From an uncultured Prevotellaceae bacterium (GTDB taxonomy: Bacteria; Bacteroidota; Bacteroidia; Bacteroidales; Bacteroidaceae), in contig OMRP01000002.1 in the NCBI GenBank assembly GCA_900313615.1, positions 1 through 64,000 of the forward strand: DNA of 64,000 nt, given 5' to 3'. Positions 52,617 to 62,208 of the stretch are shown here, piece after piece; within the stretch, counting starts at the first letter, position 1; each line of letters starts with the position of its first letter. Below the pieces are notes generated by a model. The model was not told the DNA's origin. It did not search any database and saw nothing but the letters and a program-made list of their open reading frames with translations. Both the position numbers and the translations under genes were made by a program.

Positions 52617-52665
52617 CACATATTTTTCCGTATATGTGCAATTTTGGCATAATTTTAAGTTGTTT

Positions 52666-53733
52666 TTAGTTTTTCTCCTCATGCTTTTTGGGGATGGTGA
52701 AGCGCACCTTCTCACTCTCGTCACGTTTCTCGTGATAGAGTTTTTTGAGTGGGTTGGCCAACGGCTCGTCGTAGTTTTCCCTGTTGCGCGCAGCATCCAC
52801 CGCCATATATAAAGCCGTACGCAACGGCAGTTCGTCAACCTGCGTCTGCTCTTTCTCGCCCATAAACATCGGCTCCACCAACGGCAACGACAGTCCTGTG
52901 GTGAACACCGACGCCTCGTCGCCCGCCAGCATCTTAAATGGAATCATGGCCTGTTCGTAGTACATGGCCAATATGGCATCGAAATGCACATGTTGGCAAC
53001 TGCTGAAGAAGTCGTCGGCTTGGAAGGGTCCGTATGTCCATACCTTGTCGGTCTTGAGTTGTTCCACAGCCGGTGCTATGGCATCATTTTCCTCCGTCGA
53101 CGCCATCATGTTATACGCCAGCACCGCCATGCGCGGGTTGTTCACGCGGAAGTCACGCTTCAAGCAGTTGAACAGCAACTTGGCCTTGCCCTCCACCGCC
53201 TCTTTGCTGATGAGCGCCGCCGCTGCCCCTGCCGGGCAAAGCGGAGTGGCCACCGCCAGGCGCAACGCCCCACTGGTGAACACCTGCATACAGTCGTTAG
53301 TGATTCCTAGCGCGCGAATGATATAGTCGGCCTGCGACGATGCTCCGTCGAGGTCGGCCGTATCCATCGGCATGGTGACCAGAGCGTCGAAAGCCCCAGA
53401 GGCGAAGTCGGCGATGGCCCTGTCGAGAGCCTTACGTGCCGCCGCGCCCGACTCTGGAGTACGTGCGCCCAGTTCCACCTTCACGTCGTTCTCAAACGCC
53501 GTGAGCACATTGAGTTTATCGTTCTGCGCAGCATTTGCCGAAGTGATGATACTGAAATTGGCCTGCATATTGAGCGCCTTGCGGTGGTATGCCGCCACCT
53601 TTGGCGAGCCATAGACAATGGGGGTGCACAGTTCCAGCGCCGCCGGTTCGGCAAAGCATTTGAAAATCGTTTCATAACCGATTCCGTTGGTGTCGCCTTG
53701 GGTGATGGCCACCCTTATTTTTCTTTGTTCCAT
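52666..53733 (-). CDS. PdxA-like protein lacking the metal-binding histidines
   Basis: 355 aa, cytoplasmic, clearly of the PdxA (4-hydroxythreonine-4-phosphate dehydrogenase) fold: ITQGDTNGIGYETIFK, ELCTPIVYGSPKVAAYHRKAL, ANPLKKLYHEKRDES near the end. The histidines that bind substrate and zinc in PdxA are replaced: Gln134 for His in the GHTEYL motif, Leu165 for His in TGHIP, Met210 for His in LNPHAG, and Tyr259 for His in MYHDQ (here MYYEQ). It is therefore unlikely to perform the PdxA reaction in vitamin B6 synthesis. It lies in the position normally held by pdxA, between DUF4837 and the sigma54 activator. Confidence 0.82.
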   Translation of the reverse strand: MEQRKIRVAITQGDTNGIGYETIFKCFAEPAALELCTPIVYGSPKVAAYHRKALNMQANFSIITSANAAQNDKLNVLTAFENDVKVELGARTPESGAAARKALDRAIADFASGAFDALVTMPMDTADLDGASSQADYIIRALGITNDCMQVFTSGALRLAVATPLCPAGAAAALISKEAVEGKAKLLFNCLKRDFRVNNPRMAVLAYNMMASTEENDAIAPAVEQLKTDKVWTYGPFQADDFFSSCQHVHFDAILAMYYEQAMIPFKMLAGDEASVFTTGLSLPLVEPMFMGEKEQTQVDELPLRTALYMAVDAARNRENYDEPLANPLKKLYHEKRDESEKVRFTIPKKHEEKN

Positions 53734-53744
53734 ATGTTGTTTAA

Positions 53745-53815
53745 GTTTGGGAGTTTAGGAGTTTATTAGGGGTGAGAGGTGAGAGGTGAGAGGTGAGGGG
53801 TGAGGGGTGAGAGAT
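53745..53815. repeat. GGTGAGA heptamer array
   Basis: GGAGTTTA units followed by nine or so GGTGAGA/GGTGAGG heptamers, period 7, in the DUF4837-pdxA-like spacer. Confidence 0.88.
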
Positions 53816-53842
53816 ATGCCAGCTGGGTATTCTTTACTTTTT

Positions 53843-54796
53843 TTACTCTTTTACCTTTTTAAAGGTGAAGATAGAGGCTTCTGTGCGTCGGAGGAAGTTT
53901 CGCTTTTTGCCTTCTGGCGCATAGACGAATGCTTCGGCCACTATTGCGCTGCCATCATTTTGCGGCATCAAGCGAGCCACGAACGGTCCACCCATGGCGT
54001 CGCCCTTCATCTCCCACAGTCCGCGCGCCACCCATGTGCTGTCGTCACTCTGTCGTTGCCATCGCACTGGTATGTGGGCTGTGGTCATGTGCATCACATC
54101 CGTCTCCCCCTTGATGTTTTTCTCCATCATGCTGTCGCGGGCAGCCACGAAGCGGGCCGTATCGGCAGAAGGTATGCGATAGACGCAGAGGTTGCACATC
54201 CCTTCGGCGGCATCGTTGGAAAGCCACAGGAAGTTGTCGGCCTTCATCGACGCCTTCATCTCCACCGGAATCCACATCTGCGCCCCGAACAGCCGTTCCA
54301 CCTCCGCAGTCGGTTCCATGGCATGGTGGGAAGACAGGAAAGCCATCTCCCTCGACCGTTCGGCGTTGTTGAGCAAAGTCCTCAGTCGCCCTCCCAATTG
54401 CGGCATCTCATTGTGAAGCGCTTGCAACGAGGGAGTGACCACATGGACGATGATTTGCGGTGCGGCGAACACATTACGCTCATAGCGCAACACCGTACGC
54501 TCGACAGCACCCGGAGACACATCCACCTTCACCACGTTGCGCATGGTCTTGCCATTGCTTTGGTATCCTGCGCTATCGGTGAGTACCACGTCGAACCACG
54601 GTTCAGGTTGTGGAAGGCCCACCATGTCGACAGTCAGTTGGCTGCGCACCACCCCTTGGTCGTCATCGACGAGCAGCACCTCGTAAGGCCGTCCGCCACT
54701 TTTGGGCTGCAGGGGGTTGTCGCCTTTACATCCACAGAACAGGCACAGCGTCACCGCCCATAACATATATATTATATACTTATACTTACGTCGCAT
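53843..54796 (-). CDS. DUF4837 family lipoprotein
   Basis: 317 aa. Signal peptide MRRKYKYIIYMLWAVTLCLF with lipobox Cys (FCGCKGDN). The body matches the DUF4837 family of Bacteroidota (PYEVLLVDDD, VHVVTPSLQALHNEM, NNAERSREMAFLSSHH, LCVYRIPSADTARFVAARDS, VARGLWEMKGDAMGGPFVA). Function unknown; it sits between rlmN and pdxA as in relatives. ATG 54796 overlaps the rlmN stop by 11 nt, indicating coupling. A longer frame to 55021 only shadows rlmN. The stop codon lies in a TAA octamer array. Confidence 0.88.
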   Translation of the reverse strand: MRRKYKYIIYMLWAVTLCLFCGCKGDNPLQPKSGGRPYEVLLVDDDQGVVRSQLTVDMVGLPQPEPWFDVVLTDSAGYQSNGKTMRNVVKVDVSPGAVERTVLRYERNVFAAPQIIVHVVTPSLQALHNEMPQLGGRLRTLLNNAERSREMAFLSSHHAMEPTAEVERLFGAQMWIPVEMKASMKADNFLWLSNDAAEGMCNLCVYRIPSADTARFVAARDSMMEKNIKGETDVMHMTTAHIPVRWQRQSDDSTWVARGLWEMKGDAMGGPFVARLMPQNDGSAIVAEAFVYAPEGKKRNFLRRTEASIFTFKKVKE

Positions 54797-55841
54797 TCTC
54801 TTTCGATTTTGCCGTGCTGAGCAATCCGCATGCGGCGAAGATATCCTCTCCCCTACTGGCCCGGATAGTGGTGAACAGCCCATGCGACGTGAGGAAATCG
54901 CGCCACTCCAGCATTTTCTCTTCGGAAGCGCCTCGCAGGTCCACGCCCGGTATCTGGTGGAACCGTATGAGGTTGACGCGGCAATCCAGTCCGCGCAGCA
55001 TTTTGAGCAGTTGACGCGCATGCGCCATCGAGTCGTTGAGTCCGCCGAAGACGATATATTCGAACGACAGTCGTCGTTGGTGAGCGAAGTCGTAGCCCCG
55101 CAGCAGTTCTATCACGTCGGCGATGGGCATACCCTTCTCTGCCGGCATGATTGACGCCCTCAACTCATGGTTGGGAGCGTGGAGCGATATGGCCACATGG
55201 CATTCGCTCTCGTCGAGGAACCTCTTCAGTTTGTTTTTCACCCCCACGCTGCTCACCGTGATGCGCCGTGGGCTCCACGCGTAGCCATAGGGAGCGGTGA
55301 GTATCTGCGTTGTCTGGAGCACCGCGTCGAGGTTATCCATCGGTTCCCCCTGTCCCATGAACACCACGTTGGTGAGCGAGGCACGTTCAGGAAGGGCATA
55401 AATCTGGTTGAGTATGTCACGCACCGACAGGTTGCCTTCGAACCCCTGTTTTCCCGTTTGGCAGAACAAGCAGTTCATTTTACACCCCACCTGACACGAC
55501 ACACATAGAGTGGCCCTGTCGCCATCAGGAATGTAAACCGTTTCCACAAAACGTCCGTTGTCCGTCGGGAATAGGTACTTTACTGTGCCGTCGACGGATC
55601 GCTGGCAGTCGGTAGGCGGCATGGCACCCACGCAATACTGTTCATCGAGTTTCGCCCTATTGGCCTTGGAGATATTCGACATCTGCAGGATGTCCGTTAC
55701 ATGACCATCATAGAGCCATTTGGCCATTTGCGCCCCGGTGAATGCCGGCATGCCCAATTCTTTGGCCACCCGACGCAGTTGGTCGAGGGTCATTCCCAAC
55801 AAAGGTGTTTTCGGTGATGCTTGGGCATTGTTTCCGGTCAT
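54786..55841 (-). CDS. rlmN: 23S rRNA (adenine-C2)-methyltransferase RlmN
   Basis: 351 aa radical-SAM enzyme methylating A2503 of 23S rRNA (and A37 of some tRNAs). The radical-SAM cluster CKMNCLFC (Cys120, 124, 127) and the catalytic Cys113 in TLCVSCQVGC are present, and the second catalytic Cys is in FAACGLLS near the C-terminus. N-terminal accessory domain residues 15-100. ATG 55841 is preceded by a full promoter. First gene of the rlmN - DUF4837 - pdxA-like run. Confidence 0.96.
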   Translation of the reverse strand: MTGNNAQASPKTPLLGMTLDQLRRVAKELGMPAFTGAQMAKWLYDGHVTDILQMSNISKANRAKLDEQYCVGAMPPTDCQRSVDGTVKYLFPTDNGRFVETVYIPDGDRATLCVSCQVGCKMNCLFCQTGKQGFEGNLSVRDILNQIYALPERASLTNVVFMGQGEPMDNLDAVLQTTQILTAPYGYAWSPRRITVSSVGVKNKLKRFLDESECHVAISLHAPNHELRASIMPAEKGMPIADVIELLRGYDFAHQRRLSFEYIVFGGLNDSMAHARQLLKMLRGLDCRVNLIRFHQIPGVDLRGASEEKMLEWRDFLTSHGLFTTIRASRGEDIFAACGLLSTAKSKENAT

Positions 55842-55857
55842 GACTGCTATTTTTCTG

Positions 55858-55888
55858 CAAAATTACTGCAAGTTGAGAGAAATACAAA
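55858..55888 (-). promoter_or_regulatory. rlmN promoter
   Basis: Minus strand: TTTG (55888-55885), 19-nt spacer, TAATTTTG (55865-55858) plus CA. ATG 16 nt downstream. Confidence 0.85.
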
Positions 55889-56117
55889 ATGAAAAAGTTG
55901 ATTTTTCATTATTATTGCCGAAGCACAGCGTAATTTTTTTCAAAATAACAGCAAGGCGGATGGATTACTGTCAACCAATGCCGCCTTTCACCCATCAAAA
56001 AGGCACTTTTTGTTGTTTTTTCTAGACAAATGCGACAGAATCAAAGGGCATCTCCACCGTTTGGCGCAAATACCCCTCCTTGTCGCATCCTTTCTTACAA
56101 AAAAAGGCAGTATTCTA
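55889..56117. other. divergent spacer with inverted repeats
   Basis: Contains AAGGCGG...CCGCCTT (near 55952 and 55980) and ATGCGACA...TGTCGCAT (near 56029 and 56092) as separated inverted arms, plus T-rich runs. No gene found. Could encode a small structured RNA or be regulatory; not assignable. Confidence 0.3.
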
Positions 56118-56150
56118 TTGATTGAACCCCAAACACCCCATACCTTTGCA
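56118..56150 (+). promoter_or_regulatory. promoter of the 56198 gene
   Basis: TTG (56118-56120), 20-nt spacer, TACCTTTG (56141-56148) plus CA; leader about 45 nt. Confidence 0.82.
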
Positions 56151-56197
56151 TCGGAAAAAGAAACCAACATGTTTAAATAAATAAAAAAGTTAAAAAG

Positions 56198-56557
56198 ATG
56201 AAAAAGTTCATGATGACATTGGCCATGGCGCTGACAATGACCGTGGCTTTCGCTGAGGGCGAAGAAAATGAGAAGACCAACAGTATTGAAGCTTACAGCT
56301 TTAACATCGACATGACGAAGCTTGGTAGCGCACTCCGTCTGAGCGTTGACCAGTGGGAATCGGTTGATTTTGTCCAGAAACAGTTTACTCAGGAGATGAT
56401 GAACGCCGGTGCCTCCTCACAGGAAGAACGCGTCCATTTGATGAACAAAGCCATCAGTCATGACCTGACTTACATGCACAACATCCTCAACGAGGAACAG
56501 TATAAGACATATGTGACCATTTTGAACGCCACGCTGAAAAACCGCGGCTTGAAGTAA
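56198..56557 (+). CDS. small secreted helical protein
   Basis: 119 aa, signal peptide 1-19 (ending AFA). The mature part is helical (LGSALRLSVDQWESVDFVQK, then QFTQEMMNAGASSQEERVHL) with the ending ILNEEQYKTYVTILNATLKN, reminiscent of periplasmic LTXXQ/Spy-like helical proteins. Common in Prevotella; function unknown. Own promoter and terminator. Confidence 0.78.
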   Translation: MKKFMMTLAMALTMTVAFAEGEENEKTNSIEAYSFNIDMTKLGSALRLSVDQWESVDFVQKQFTQEMMNAGASSQEERVHLMNKAISHDLTYMHNILNEEQYKTYVTILNATLKNRGLK

Positions 56558-56621
56558 GGATTAGTACTAAAGAAATAAATAATAGTTAAGACACTTTATC
56601 GTGTGAGTATAACAAGCGAGT

Positions 56622-56656
56622 GAGGGCTGCGCCTTGGGGTGCGGCTCTCTTTTTTT
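56622..56656 (+). terminator. terminator of the 56198 gene
   Basis: GAGGGCTGCGCC (56622-56633) pairs with GGTGCGGCTCTC (56638-56649) including three G-U pairs, followed by T7. Confidence 0.85.
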
Positions 56657-56756
56657 GTGTCCGTTCGGCTATCCTCAAAAGCGCTGTTCTCATACTGCAG
56701 AAACGACATTTCATCATAAAAGGGCGGTCGAATTTTCAAATGCAGGAAAAAAGTAG

Positions 56757-56766
56757 TATATTTGCA
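56757..56766 (+). promoter_or_regulatory. -7 box of the first propeller-like paralogue
   Basis: TATATTTGCA, with TTTC 19 nt upstream. Predicts a 240-nt leader made of REP-like and purine-rich repeats. Confidence 0.65.
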
Positions 56767-56779
56767 AAGGGAATGAGAA

Positions 56780-56834
56780 CCCACCCCGGCCCTCCCAAAG
56801 GGAAATACCCACCCCGGCCCTCCCAAAGGGAGGG
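56780..56834 (+). repeat. 28-bp REP-like array, two units
   Basis: Unit 1 56780-56807, unit 2 56808-56834. The first ends GGGAAATA, the last closes with the palindrome CCCTCCCAAAGGGAGGG. It lies in the leader of the 57008 gene. Confidence 0.88.
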
Positions 56835-56970
56835 AGAGAGGAGTGGAGGAGTTTGGACATATGAAGGAGTGAGAGGAGGAGTGAGAGGAGTGAGAGGAGT
56901 GGAGACAATACCAGGAGAGGAAGGAGAAGGAGAAGGAGAAGAGAGAAGAGAGAAGAGAAAAGGGAAAAAT
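56835..56970 (+). repeat. purine-rich array in the leader of the 57008 gene
   Basis: GGAGTGAGA-type units grade into an uninterrupted 57-nt run of only A and G (56913-56969, GGAGAAGGAGAA and GAGAAGA units). Located 40-170 nt before the start codon. Confidence 0.85.
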
Positions 56971-57007
56971 CTTAATATAAATATCCACTAATAAAAAACT
57001 TACTATT

Positions 57008-57934
57008 ATGAAAAGGAACACGAAATTGTTGGTCATCTTGGCATTGGCTTGCCTGATGATACCTGGACAAGTGAACGCACAGAAGCGGAAGACGCAGACA
57101 CGACGTAGCACAACAAGCCGCACGATGACTTATCCGCAGCGGGATGCAGACTTTCTGTCCAACTACCGACTGCCGTCCATCGGAGAGTTCAATCCTGACA
57201 ATAACGGCTACGGCTATAACTATGTGACATTGCCCACCCCCTATTTCGACGGTCATGTGCTGAAACGTGACATGAGCCGCAAGCAGGTGACGCTGCGCCA
57301 GGTGTCGTGCACTCAGAACGATATCACCGATACAGAAGAGTGGTTTAGAAACAACGGTCTGGAAGAAACCGCCATCCGTTATGAAAATGAGGCGATGGAC
57401 GAGATGCGTCCCCGTTTCCGTTACGAATCCGAGATTTATCATGCCATCACATACGGCGTACACTACGGCAACACCATGCGTGTGGCCATAACTGATGACG
57501 GTCAGCAAACACTGTACGGAGCATACAATTTCGACAATTTCCAGTATCCGCCCAAGGCCCGCAGCGGTGCCGACCATACGTTACAATACATCAAGATAGA
57601 GGGTAACATCATGTATGTGGCGCATACGGGTAACGGCTACGCCAAGGCATTCCAAGGTCAGACGGGTTATATCTCTGCCATTGACATGCGCACCAACGAA
57701 ATACTTTGGACCACGGAGCCATTGACCTGCAACTCCTCCTTCGAGATTGTTGGAAACTCCATTATCTGCGGTTACGGATTCTCAGACGAACCCGACTATC
57801 TGTTCGTGGTTGACAAATACAGCGGGCAACGCGTGCAGAAAATCTTCCTGAAGAAAGGTCCACAATATGTAGTGGTGAAAGGCAACCGCGTGTATGTGCG
57901 CACCTATAGTTACGACTACGTGTTCTCGTTTTGA
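57008..57934 (+). CDS. secreted PQQ-propeller-like protein, paralogue 1
   Basis: 308 aa, signal peptide 1-24 (MKRNTKLLVILALACLMIPG...). Basic linker (KRKTQTRRSTTSRT), then a beta-rich domain; the last 100 residues (YISAIDMRTNEILWTTEPLT, FVVDKYSGQRVQKIFLKKGP, VRTYSYDYVFSF) look like PQQ-type propeller blades. No enzyme motif seen. A closely related gene follows 105 nt later, so this is a tandem duplication. Function unknown. Confidence 0.78.
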   Translation: MKRNTKLLVILALACLMIPGQVNAQKRKTQTRRSTTSRTMTYPQRDADFLSNYRLPSIGEFNPDNNGYGYNYVTLPTPYFDGHVLKRDMSRKQVTLRQVSCTQNDITDTEEWFRNNGLEETAIRYENEAMDEMRPRFRYESEIYHAITYGVHYGNTMRVAITDDGQQTLYGAYNFDNFQYPPKARSGADHTLQYIKIEGNIMYVAHTGNGYAKAFQGQTGYISAIDMRTNEILWTTEPLTCNSSFEIVGNSIICGYGFSDEPDYLFVVDKYSGQRVQKIFLKKGPQYVVVKGNRVYVRTYSYDYVFSF

Positions 57935-57991
57935 CACCAACTATTTTCGTGAATTATGCGAATAATATTTCCATATACACGGGAAAATCGC

Positions 57992-58001
57992 TATATTTGC
58001 A
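57992..58001 (+). promoter_or_regulatory. -7 box of the second propeller-like paralogue
   Basis: TATATTTGCA with TTTC 20 nt upstream; short leader of about 35 nt. Confidence 0.65.
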
Positions 58002-58039
58002 AACTATACATAAATACCCACTATCAAACACTTACTATT

Positions 58040-58975
58040 ATGAAAAGGAACACGAGAATAATGATCATCCTGGCATTGGCATGCCTGATGATTCCCGGTC
58101 AAGTGAGTGCACAGAAGAGGAAGACGCAGAAGAGAGCGGCCACGACAACGGCCCGATTGGTGAGCCATCCGCAGCGCGATGCCGACTTCCTGTCGGACTA
58201 TCGGTTGCAGCCCAGTGGCACCTTTAACTTATATGACTTCAATAATTTAGACTATGTGATGATGCCTGCTCCCGACTTCAAGGGTTATGTGCTGAAACGC
58301 AACATGGGTCGTAAGCAGTTAACACTCCGTCAGGTGTCGTGCCGAGAGAACGACATCACCGACGATGACGAATGGTTTGAGCGCAACGGACTGCAACGGG
58401 CAGAAGAAACATTCCCCAACGAGCCCAACGAAGAGATAAGGCCACGTTGCCGCTATAATACCAACGGATATACCGTGGTGTCCTATGGCCCCTACTATGC
58501 CGAGACCTCCAAGGTGGTCATTGCCGACCCTTCTTTACAGAAAGTATACAAAGCGTATGACTTCGAAAGCTTCAAGATGCCCCCGGGCGTGAAGACTCCC
58601 TGTGGTATTCCTGGTATAGGGTTTGTGAAGATTGAAGGCAACATCATGTATGTGAGCCACGACTCGTACAGCGACTACTACGGTAAAATCCCTGATGAAG
58701 AGAATGGCTATCTCTCAGCCATCGACCTACGCACGAACGAGATACTATGGACCACTGAGAAAAAGACCTGCAGTTCGGACATTGAGATTGTGGGCAATTC
58801 CATCATCTGCGGCTATGGCAGCTCCTTCGAGAGTGACTACCTGTATGTGGTGGACAAGTACAGCGGCCAGCGCGTACAGAAGATATTCCTGAAGAAAGCA
58901 CCTGAACACGTGATAGCCAAGGGCAACAGGATATATGTGCGCACCTACAGTTACGATTACGTGTTTTCGTTTTGA
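58040..58975 (+). CDS. secreted PQQ-propeller-like protein, paralogue 2
   Basis: 311 aa. Nearly the same signal peptide and C-terminal blades as the preceding gene (YLSAIDLRTNEILWTTEKKT, VVDKYSGQRVQKIFLKKAPE, VRTYSYDYVFSF); the middle (about 90-210) is divergent. ATG 58040 gives the paralogous N-terminus; the longer frame from 57956 includes the promoter. Duplication included coding region and promoter core but not the long purine-rich leader. Function unknown. Confidence 0.78.
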   Translation: MKRNTRIMIILALACLMIPGQVSAQKRKTQKRAATTTARLVSHPQRDADFLSDYRLQPSGTFNLYDFNNLDYVMMPAPDFKGYVLKRNMGRKQLTLRQVSCRENDITDDDEWFERNGLQRAEETFPNEPNEEIRPRCRYNTNGYTVVSYGPYYAETSKVVIADPSLQKVYKAYDFESFKMPPGVKTPCGIPGIGFVKIEGNIMYVSHDSYSDYYGKIPDEENGYLSAIDLRTNEILWTTEKKTCSSDIEIVGNSIICGYGSSFESDYLYVVDKYSGQRVQKIFLKKAPEHVIAKGNRIYVRTYSYDYVFSF

Positions 58976-58976
58976 T

Positions 58977-59024
58977 ACCCACCCAAGGGAGGGGGTGAGG
59001 GGTGAGAGGTGAGAGATTACCATG
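58977..59024 (+). repeat. truncated REP-like unit plus GGTGAGA heptamers
   Basis: CCCACCCAAGGGAGGG directly after the stop of paralogue 2, then GGTGAGG/GGTGAGA units. Confidence 0.7.
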
Positions 59025-59062
59025 ATTAAGATACACGAAATACTCAACAATCAACGATAATA

Positions 59063-60760
<1,698 letters not shown>

Positions 60761-60886
60761 TTTTGAAGGAGAGTTAAAAGGACGTTAAAGGGAAGTTATC
60801 GCTTCGCTTAGAAGTTAAAAAGACATTCGTCTTGCGAAGATATATTGACAAAGAATTTTTATCAACCTTAAACCCAAATAACACCA
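60761..60886 (+). other. spacer with AAGTTAAA-type units
   Basis: GAGAGTTAAAAGGACGTTAA and GAAGTTAAAAAGAC units follow the ettA stop, another variant of gene-end repeats. Contains AGCG/CGCT-type short inverted sequences but no clear promoter or terminator. Confidence 0.45.
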
Positions 60887-62029
60887 ATGAAAAGAAACAT
60901 TTTTCTTTCGGCCATCTTTTTTCTGGCCCTGATGCTGTCGTCGTGCGCCAACAAGCCCGGCGCCGGCAACAATTTCCGTATTAAACGAGGCACCAATCTC
61001 AGCCACTGGCTCTCACAGTCAGAGGCACGCGGTGAGATGCGCCGCCTGCACATCCAAGAAGACGATTTCGAGCGTCTGCAGCAACTGGGATTCGACTTCG
61101 TGCGCATCCCCATCGACGAGGTGCAGTTCTGGGACGAGCAAGGCAAGAAGCTGCCTGAGGCTTGGGACTTGCTGACCAACGCATTGAACTTGGCCCGCAA
61201 GCACAACCTACGTGCCATCGTCGACCTTCACATCATCCGTTCGCATTACTTCAACGCTGTGAATGAAGGTGACAAAGCCGCCAACACCCTCTTCACCTCG
61301 GACAAAGCCCAGCAAGACCTCATCAACATGTGGTATCAACTCTCCGACGCACTGAAAGGATACAGTAACGACTGGGTAGCCTACGAGTTTATGAATGAGC
61401 CCGTGGCCGAAGACCATGAGCAGTGGAACCAACTGGTGGCCAAAGTACACAAAGCTCTTCGCGAGCGCGAGCCCAACCGCACCCTCATCATCGGTTCCAA
61501 CCTTTGGCAGAGTGCCGGCACCATGAAATACCTGAAGGTGCCCGAAGGCGACAAGAATATCATCCTCTCCTTCCACTATTACAACCCTTCGATTCTGACG
61601 CACTATGGAGCGTGGTGGACACCCATTGGCAAGTACAAGGGCAAGGTGCACTACCCCGGCGTGCTCGTCTCTCCTGAAGATTACGCTGCCGCTCCCGACT
61701 CCATCAAGAAAGATTTGGAGCCTTACACCAAGGAGACCTGGAACATCGACCGCATTCGCGAAGAATTCAAGGATGCCATCGCCGCAGCGAAGAAATACGA
61801 CTTGCAACTGTTCTGCGGCGAATGGGGCGTTTACGAGCCTGTGGACCGCGAGCTGGCCTACAACTGGACACGCGACATGCTCACCGTATTCGATGAATTC
61901 GACATCGCCTGGACCACTTGGTGTTACGATGCCGATTTCGGTTTCTGGGACCAGCAACATCATCAGTTCAAGGACCGTCCGCTCGTGGAACTGCTGATGT
62001 CGGGCAAGAAATTGGAAGAGAAGAAATAA
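60887..62029 (+). CDS. GH5 endoglucanase-type lipoprotein
   Basis: 380 aa. Lipoprotein signal to Cys20 (LMLSSCAN). GH5 barrel with RGTNLSHWLS, RIPIDEVQFW, acid/base Glu171 in EFMNEPV and nucleophile Glu312 in FCGEWGVY; also SFHYYNPSILTHYGAWW. Likely surface cellulase, licheninase or glucomannanase; distinct from the GH5 of the mannan operon. Follows ettA with no clear promoter. The 28-bp REP-like array begins 3 nt after its stop. Confidence 0.9.
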   Translation: MKRNIFLSAIFFLALMLSSCANKPGAGNNFRIKRGTNLSHWLSQSEARGEMRRLHIQEDDFERLQQLGFDFVRIPIDEVQFWDEQGKKLPEAWDLLTNALNLARKHNLRAIVDLHIIRSHYFNAVNEGDKAANTLFTSDKAQQDLINMWYQLSDALKGYSNDWVAYEFMNEPVAEDHEQWNQLVAKVHKALREREPNRTLIIGSNLWQSAGTMKYLKVPEGDKNIILSFHYYNPSILTHYGAWWTPIGKYKGKVHYPGVLVSPEDYAAAPDSIKKDLEPYTKETWNIDRIREEFKDAIAAAKKYDLQLFCGEWGVYEPVDRELAYNWTRDMLTVFDEFDIAWTTWCYDADFGFWDQQHHQFKDRPLVELLMSGKKLEEKK

Positions 62030-62031
62030 TA

Positions 62032-62114
62032 CCCACCCCGACCCTCCCAAAGGGAAATACCTACCCCGGCCCTCCCGAAGGGAAATACCCACCCCGACCC
62101 TCCCAAAGGGAGGG
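62032..62114 (+). repeat. 28-bp REP-like array, three units
   Basis: Units 62032-62059, 62060-62087 and 62088-62114. The first two end GGGAAATA, the last closes as CCCTCCCAAAGGGAGGG (62098-62114). Begins 3 nt after the GH5 stop codon. Confidence 0.92.
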
Positions 62115-62150
62115 AGTATTGAGGGAAAACGTATTTTGCGGATTATAGAA

Positions 62151-62195
62151 AACAACGAATTTCACGGATAATCGTGAAATTCGTTGTTGTTTTTA
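62151..62195. terminator. bidirectional terminator between GH5 and carboxylesterase genes
   Basis: AACAACGAATTTCACG (62151-62166) pairs exactly with CGTGAAATTCGTTGTT (62173-62188), followed by GTTTTT. Confidence 0.88.
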
Positions 62196-62208
62196 TGCTT
62201 ATTGTCAA

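Noticed and set aside
54797..55021. N-terminal extension of the DUF4837 protein
   Set aside because: It only overlaps rlmN in another frame, and the lipoprotein signal begins at 54796.
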